Shown in pieces: positions 36,447 through 40,812 of a stretch of DNA of 40,812 nt; position 1 is the first letter of the stretch; each line of letters starts with the position of its first letter. The translations under genes and the position numbers were made by a program. Under the pieces are notes generated by a model that ran no database searches, had not been told where the DNA came from, and saw only the letters and a list, made by a program, of their open reading frames with translations. Origin of the DNA: Pirellula sp. (lineage in GTDB: Bacteria > Planctomycetota > Planctomycetia > Pirellulales > Pirellulaceae); the NCBI GenBank assembly GCA_021300155.1, contig JAJTID010000029.1:1-40812 (forward strand), in the 5' to 3' direction.

Positions 36447-36710
36447 ATGACACGAGTACCTATCAGTCAAGCTGACGAACAGGCCCGATTGCTCAAGGAA
36501 AGACTGGACTTGAGTACGGCAGAGATCGGACTGCAAGTTCGAACGACCAACTGTCTCGAAGAAAAAGGCATCTTCACCGTTCGGGACCTGCTGAAAAGCA
36601 CACCAGAGACTCTTCTGAGTATTGCGAACTTTGGCGAGAAGACCCTAGAAGAAGTCTATGTGGCTCTCGAAAAGATCGGCTACCACCGACCGTGGCGGAA
36701 ACCTCGCTGA
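36447..36710 (+). CDS. Stand-alone RNA polymerase alpha C-terminal domain protein
   Basis: The 87-residue product is almost only an alpha-CTD fold. Residues 20-80 match it: IGLQVRTTNCLEEKGIFTVRDLLK and LLSIANFGEKTLEEVYVALEKIG. The residues that touch UP-element DNA in E. coli alpha are mostly kept: Arg265 (R32), Asn268 (N35), Cys269 (C36), Gly296 (G63), Lys298 (K65), with Ser299 as Thr66. The alpha N-terminal domain that assembles polymerase is absent, so it could bind UP-like DNA or activators without joining the core. It stands alone, with an unusually strong Shine-Dalgarno site and a sigma-54-like promoter upstream. Confidence 0.9.
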   Translation: MTRVPISQADEQARLLKERLDLSTAEIGLQVRTTNCLEEKGIFTVRDLLKSTPETLLSIANFGEKTLEEVYVALEKIGYHRPWRKPR

Positions 36711-36767
36711 AACGTTTGTTTTGGCGACATGTATTAGACACTGCCAACAATAGAGCAGCTTGAACGT

Positions 36768-36837
36768 AGCTTGGGACCATTCGTCCCGAGCTGATGGATA
36801 TGAAAAAGAGTTGTTGATGGTTGGGACGATTTTCCCA
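36768..36837. repeat. Paired GGGAC palindrome element, copy 2
   Basis: First hairpin: AGCTTGGGAC (36768-36777)/GTCCCGAGCT (36783-36792) around CATTC. Second: TGGGA (36822-36826)/TCCCA (36833-36837). It shares the layout and the lead-in GAACGTAG or AACGTAG with the element at 12642. It lies 57 bases after the alpha-CTD stop and may also act as its terminator. Confidence 0.6.
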
Positions 36838-36902
36838 GTCTGCGTTAACTTTTATTGGCCAAGTCGAGAAGAAAAAGACGCTGTCAACAAAACGATCGGC
36901 GA

Positions 36903-38339
36903 TCAAAGCGTCTTCAGATACTCCAGCACATCCACGCGATCTTCGGCACTGAGCGCAGCGGGGTAGTCATGTCCGCTAGAAGACTTCCCCTTTCCTCGCG
37001 TGTCGAAGTAACGCCGACGTTCCTCGGCGGATAGCCTACTTGGAACGCGATCGAATTCTTCGATTTGGAATCCGACTCGCTGGGTGTCAGGAGAGATATA
37101 CATGCGCCGCCATACCTTGGGGCGAGACTCTGGGTGAAGCAAATGCCAAAGCGTCGGTACGCTGCCATTGTGCAGATACGGAGCCGAGGCCCATATTCCA
37201 TCGAGGGGAGGGGCGACGTAGCCATCGACCTCTTCCAGTGTCGTCTGCTTTCCCATGTTGGCAAACCAACTCACCCCATAGCTTCGTCGATGTTGTGGAG
37301 ATAACGCATCGAATCGCACGCGATCCGTTTTGACATCGTCGATATCGACATGGATCTCAGGATACTCCTGTTCTTTGCCGTAAGTTCCGTGACAGGAGGC
37401 ACAGTTTGCGTTGAAGACGACTTTGCCTCGCTCTGCTTTCATTCCGTCGATAGGTAACGGATACTTCGGGGGACGCAGCTCTTGCAGAAATGCGTAAACG
37501 TCTTTGAAATCGCCCTCCCAAGCTCGGAATTGCTCGGGCCCATTTTGTCTCACAAGCATGAATTGCATCAGTCCGCGATGCCCTTTCTCCGCAAAGCCAT
37601 CGATGTAGATGTGGTGTTTTCTGTGAAAGTGCCACCACGGTGGCGCGTCCATATCATGGTGAGTCATGTCGGCGGGCGCGCGATTGGGGTAGACGTTCAA
37701 TTCTGCGTCTCGGTAGTTCATCAAGGCAACCCCGAACATGACCGCGTTGCTTGTGCCCACCGTTTTCCCGAGGGGCATGAACATGGATCCCACATCCATG
37801 TGAGCAAGGGGCTTACCAATCTTCAGTTTGGTCCGACGAACACTCTCGGTCAGGGACTCTAACGCATACATGGTGTTGGGAGCGCCTGGAAATGTTGTCC
37901 CGAACAAATTCCCACCATGGCACGCAAAGCAGTTCATTGCATACGAGCCATCCTTGGCCGAGACGTATTGCAGCGGTTTCGTATTGTCCTCTGGCCTTGG
38001 AGCCAATCCAAACCTGGCAAACGTTTGCAGTCGCCTCGAAAACACCTCTGGTGAATCCTGGTAAGCATTGGGCACCAATTCTTTGTCTAGCTCTTGGAGC
38101 ACCGACTCGTCAAAATCATGTGGGAGATAGATGTTGGATACCAGGTGGTTGTAGCCCCGTTTTGCAGCAGGCGACATGCCGTCCCAAAGAGTTGCCCACT
38201 GTTCCCGGACACTCTCTTCGACGATCTTCGATTCGTCCAAGTTTCCGGGAACGGCGGCAGGTGGTTCCGCCGTTGCGAAGGAAAAATCGCAAACGCAGGC
38301 AATCACCGCAATCCACCAATGCCATCGTCTACAATGCAT
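36903..38339 (-). CDS. Secreted diheme cytochrome c (MauG/CCP-like)
   Basis: The product of about 478 residues has a signal peptide (MHCRRWHWWIAVIACVC, cleavage near ATA/EPP). Two CxxCH haem sites are seen: CFACHGGN in the first half and CASCHGTY in the second. The later APYLHNGSVPTLWHLL is the hallmark of the MauG/cytochrome c peroxidase-like superfamily. It is an exported electron carrier or oxidoreductase; the partner is unknown. Start 38339 fits the signal peptide best; ATG 38366 adds nine residues. It is divergent from the beta-helix gene with a 60-base gap. Confidence 0.88.
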   Translation of the reverse strand: MHCRRWHWWIAVIACVCDFSFATAEPPAAVPGNLDESKIVEESVREQWATLWDGMSPAAKRGYNHLVSNIYLPHDFDESVLQELDKELVPNAYQDSPEVFSRRLQTFARFGLAPRPEDNTKPLQYVSAKDGSYAMNCFACHGGNLFGTTFPGAPNTMYALESLTESVRRTKLKIGKPLAHMDVGSMFMPLGKTVGTSNAVMFGVALMNYRDAELNVYPNRAPADMTHHDMDAPPWWHFHRKHHIYIDGFAEKGHRGLMQFMLVRQNGPEQFRAWEGDFKDVYAFLQELRPPKYPLPIDGMKAERGKVVFNANCASCHGTYGKEQEYPEIHVDIDDVKTDRVRFDALSPQHRRSYGVSWFANMGKQTTLEEVDGYVAPPLDGIWASAPYLHNGSVPTLWHLLHPESRPKVWRRMYISPDTQRVGFQIEEFDRVPSRLSAEERRRYFDTRGKGKSSSGHDYPAALSAEDRVDVLEYLKTL

Positions 38340-38399
38340 AAAATTCTCGGGACAATAACGAGTCATAACTCTCCGTTTGGAAAGCGTTCAAATCTGAAA

Positions 38400-39491
38400 A
38401 TGGTAACCAGTGCCCTGATCCACCTCATTGTACCGCTAATGACACCCCTTGGATCACTTTTTGTTCTAGGGATCTGCCTGACGGGCAATTCCGTCATCGT
38501 TCACGATAATGAGGAATTGCGAAAGGCCGTTCGCGATCTGAAACCAGGGGACGCGATCAAAATCGCACCGGGAGAGTACGCCGGTGGCCTCCATATCGAA
38601 GGATTAAAGGACGTCACCATCGAGGGGCTCGATCCGAAGAACCCGCCTCATCTCCAAGGGGGAGCCAACGCTTTGCACGCATCGCGTTGTGAAAATCTAA
38701 CGCTACGCCATCTCCGTATTTCCGGTCAAACCGGCAACGGCCTGAATCTTGATGACGGTGGAAATTTTGATAAACCGGTCACCGGCCTCTTGATTGAGGA
38801 TGTAGCCATCAGCGATGTTGGCCCAAAAGGTAATCATGATGGGATAAAGTGCTCGGGACTTGATCGTCTGACGATTCGCGATTGCAAACTCAAGGGCTGG
38901 GGAGGTCAGGGAATCGACATGGTCGGCTGCCACGATTCGAGAGTAACGGGTTGTCGCTTCGAAGGCAAAAATGGCTTCAGTGCCAGCGCCGCTGTTCAAA
39001 CCAAAGGTGGTTCTTCTCGCATCACTATTGAACGCTGCATATTCCTACGGGCTGGTGAACGGCCGCTCAACATTGGCGGTTCTACTGGCCTTACGTTGTT
39101 TCGACCAAGTGGTGCTAAATACGAAGCCAAGGATATTGTCGTGAAGAACTGCACTATCGAAGGAAGCTCGTGCGCCGCAGCCTTTGTAGGCGTGGATGGA
39201 GCAGAGTTCGTTGACAATACGATTCTCTACCCGGAGAAGTGGATCTTCCGGATACTTCAAGAGACCAATGCTGACGGCTTTCCTCCTTGCCGGAATGTTC
39301 TCATTCAAAGCAACAAAATTGTTTTTCGACGCTCTCAGGTCAACGTAGAGATCAATGTCGGCGGAGGAACAGAGCCGAAGAGTTTTCGATTCGTACAGAA
39401 CCGGTGGTTTGCCGAAGACAAACCAGCAGCCTCGAAGCCCAATCTTACCTCAGTGGAACAGAACGGAGTCTACGGCCAAAATCCTCGCTGA
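38400..39491 (+). CDS. Secreted right-handed beta-helix protein
   Basis: The 363-residue product starts with a signal-type hydrophobic stretch (residues 3-30, ALIHLIVPLMTPLGSLFVLG). The mature part is a parallel beta-helix of pectate-lyase shape: LRKAVRDLKPGDAIKIAPGEYAG, then turns such as VTIEGL, LTLRHLRISG, LLIEDVAIS, LTIRDCKLKG, IVVKNCTIEG. It probably binds or cleaves polysaccharide. The region DGIKC-GLDRL and the later HDSRVTGC could hold active-site residues, but none can be assigned. ATG 38400 is used because the longer frame runs back through the divergent cytochrome gene. Confidence 0.85.
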   Translation: MVTSALIHLIVPLMTPLGSLFVLGICLTGNSVIVHDNEELRKAVRDLKPGDAIKIAPGEYAGGLHIEGLKDVTIEGLDPKNPPHLQGGANALHASRCENLTLRHLRISGQTGNGLNLDDGGNFDKPVTGLLIEDVAISDVGPKGNHDGIKCSGLDRLTIRDCKLKGWGGQGIDMVGCHDSRVTGCRFEGKNGFSASAAVQTKGGSSRITIERCIFLRAGERPLNIGGSTGLTLFRPSGAKYEAKDIVVKNCTIEGSSCAAAFVGVDGAEFVDNTILYPEKWIFRILQETNADGFPPCRNVLIQSNKIVFRRSQVNVEINVGGGTEPKSFRFVQNRWFAEDKPAASKPNLTSVEQNGVYGQNPR

Positions 39492-39505
39492 CGAGTTTTC
39501 CATAG

Positions 39506-39763
39506 GGCCATGAAAATTTCTTCGGACGCGCGCAAGAACTCGCGTTAGAGTACGAACGCCAAGTTTTCCTCTGGGCCGCCGAACAAGTTCGCGAGTCGGT
39601 AGCCGTGAAAACTTAGCAAGCGTTTTGGCTTACCCATGTCGAAGGACTATCGATCGATGATGCCGCTCAACAATTGGGGGTACGCCCGGGACACATCTAC
39701 TTTGGCAGATGCCGTGTCATGAATCGACTGAAACAGACCATTCAGCTTTTTGGGGAACAATAA
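39506..39763 (+). pseudogene. Remnant of an ECF sigma factor
   Basis: Read in the frame ending at TAA 39761-39763, the sequence gives EYERQVFLWAAEQVRESV, then TAG at 39614-39616, then QAFWLTHVEGLSIDDAAQQLG. This matches the C-terminal, region-4 half of planctomycete ECF sigma factors, in which the stop position is normally a tryptophan (TGG to TAG). The N-terminal sigma-2 half is missing; another in-frame stop lies at 39503. The TAATG junction with the next gene is kept, showing the original operon. Confidence 0.7.
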
Positions 39764-40693
39764 TGCCCAACCAGCAACACGAGTGTAGCGACGAAGCATT
39801 GTTATCCATCTTAACGAGCGATGATTCGAACTCGGACGCAGACGACTTATTGGAACGAGTAGAAAACTGCGCAACTTGCCGTCAACGTTTTGAAGAACTG
39901 ACGGCAAATCCGAAAGAATGGCATCGAGCCCGTCAAATGCTGATCGGATTGGATAGCACAGGTGCACTTCGTTCTCGCCACAACTCAACTTCGCATTCGA
40001 CCGAGTCGAGATCCGACATGGAGTCTCACACTCGCAATCAAAGCGGCTGCGGCCGTCGTTCATGAACATGTCGTTCCTATTTACAACGTTGAATCCGATG
40101 GAGAATCCCCCTTTCTCGTCATGCATTATGTCTCCGGCGAGTCTCTGCAGTCGAGAATCGATCGCGAAGGGGCGTTGGAGCTTTGCGAAATCTTGCGGAT
40201 TGGAACGCAAATCGCAGCGGGGCTGGAAGCTGCTCATGCGCAAGGGTTAGTCCATCGTGACATCAATCCATCGAACATCTTGCTCGAACAAGGAGTGGAA
40301 CGTTCGTTGATCACGGATTTTGGATTAGCCCGTGCCGCCGATGATGCAAGCCTTACCAATACAGGCTTTCATACAGGAACTCCACCCTACATGTCACCAG
40401 AGCAGGCACGAGGAGATTCCGTCGATTGGCGCAGCGACTTGTTCAGCCTCGGAAGCTTGATGTATGCGATCTGTACTGGACGACCACCTTTCCGAGCTGA
40501 GACGGCATACGGAGTGCTTCGAAAGATCACAGACACCGAGCCTCGATCCATTCGAGAAATCAACCCGCAAATTCCGGAATGGCTTGAAGATATTGTCAAG
40601 AAATTGATGAGCAAAGATGCATCAGGTCGGTTGGATTCAGCCAATCAGGTTTCGAAGCTTCTAGAAGAGTGCTTAGGAATAGTCTGGGAATAA
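39763..40693 (+). pseudogene. Decayed zinc-finger/serine-threonine kinase gene
   Basis: Reading from ATG 39763, an anti-sigma-like zinc finger (CATCRQRFEEL, with AEL-type context) is seen, then the frame closes at 40065. The kinase C-lobe continues in another frame (about 39962-40693): AAAVVHEHVVPIYNVESDGE, HRDINPSNILL, DFGLARAADD, YMSPEQARGD. The N-lobe with the glycine loop and VAIK lysine has been deleted, and HRDxKPxN has become HRDINPSN. The usual downstream membrane segment is absent. An intact STPK cannot be made from it. Confidence 0.75.
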
Positions 40694-40748
40694 AATCCGT
40701 ATTTGAGAATTGACCGGAATCGTTCATGATAGCTTCAGCCGTAAGGCA

Positions 40749-40754
40749 GGAGGA
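40749..40754 (+). promoter_or_regulatory. Shine-Dalgarno site
   Basis: GGAGGA lies 4 bases before the ATG at 40759 and supports a real gene starting at the window edge. Confidence 0.65.
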
Positions 40755-40758
40755 AATC

Positions 40759-40812
40759 ATGGATGGATATTCTACGGCCTTGGAAGGCCAAATGCTGCGA
40801 TTCTATCGTTCA
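40759..40812 (+). CDS. N-terminal fragment of a gene cut by the window edge
   Basis: The 18 codons visible read MDGYSTALEGQMLRFYRS and are open to the last base. The GQMLRFYRS stretch resembles the start of some ISAzo13-like transposases, but this is too short to identify. Confidence 0.45.
   Translation, partial: MDGYSTALEGQMLRFYRS

Noticed and set aside
1-40812. tRNA, rRNA or tmRNA genes
   Set aside because: No cloverleaf with a GTTCRANYC arm or rRNA-like core was seen in any gap between genes.

Overview
The window most likely comes from a member of the Planctomycetes, probably a Pirellulaceae-type genome. Evidence seen: a giant secreted protein that opens with the basic/FEELEQR/LA leader typical of planctomycete exported proteins and ends in a dockerin-like region; the remains of the sigma-factor plus serine/threonine-kinase gene pair common in this phylum; many secreted proteins of unknown function; a futalosine-type menaquinone operon; and moderate base composition with few Shine-Dalgarno sites. 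No rRNA, tRNA, CRISPR array or intact mobile element was found.

Layout. 1-9.4 kb: a secreted beta-helix giant, then on the minus strand a packed operon for a HisN-like phosphatase, MqnB, MqnD and an ApbE flavin transferase, then on the plus strand an orphan histidine kinase, a rhomboid protease and a small secreted protein. 9.5-20.2 kb: mixed housekeeping and envelope genes: transglutaminase-like protein, CysH overlapping a DUF1854 protein, DinB-fold protein, a toroid/beta-lactamase fusion, a von Willebrand A protein with a membrane anchor, a secreted protein overlapping RdgB, and a TSUP permease.

20.5-35.2 kb is the centrepiece: a phosphonate-linked surface-polysaccharide locus. A SET-domain gene precedes a plus-strand run of PEP mutase fused to a nucleotidyltransferase, phosphonopyruvate decarboxylase and 2-aminoethylphosphonate (AEP) transaminase. 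Then come two paralogous CapK-type adenylating enzymes flanking a sugar-transfer-associated ATP-grasp enzyme, and a Wzx-type flippase. A converging minus-strand operon encodes a Wzz-type copolymerase, an O-antigen ligase/polymerase and a GT4 glycosyltransferase. The simplest reading is that PEP is converted to AEP, activated as a nucleotide ester, and attached to an exported glycan. No LicD-type transferase is present, so the CapK/ATP-grasp/CapK cassette is a candidate for an unusual attachment step.

35.2-40.8 kb: a long intergenic stretch with a 36-bp direct repeat, a small unknown protein, a free-standing RNA polymerase alpha C-terminal domain behind a possible sigma-54 promoter, a diheme cytochrome c protein, a secreted beta-helix protein, a decayed ECF-sigma plus kinase pair, and the first 18 codons of a gene that runs off the end.
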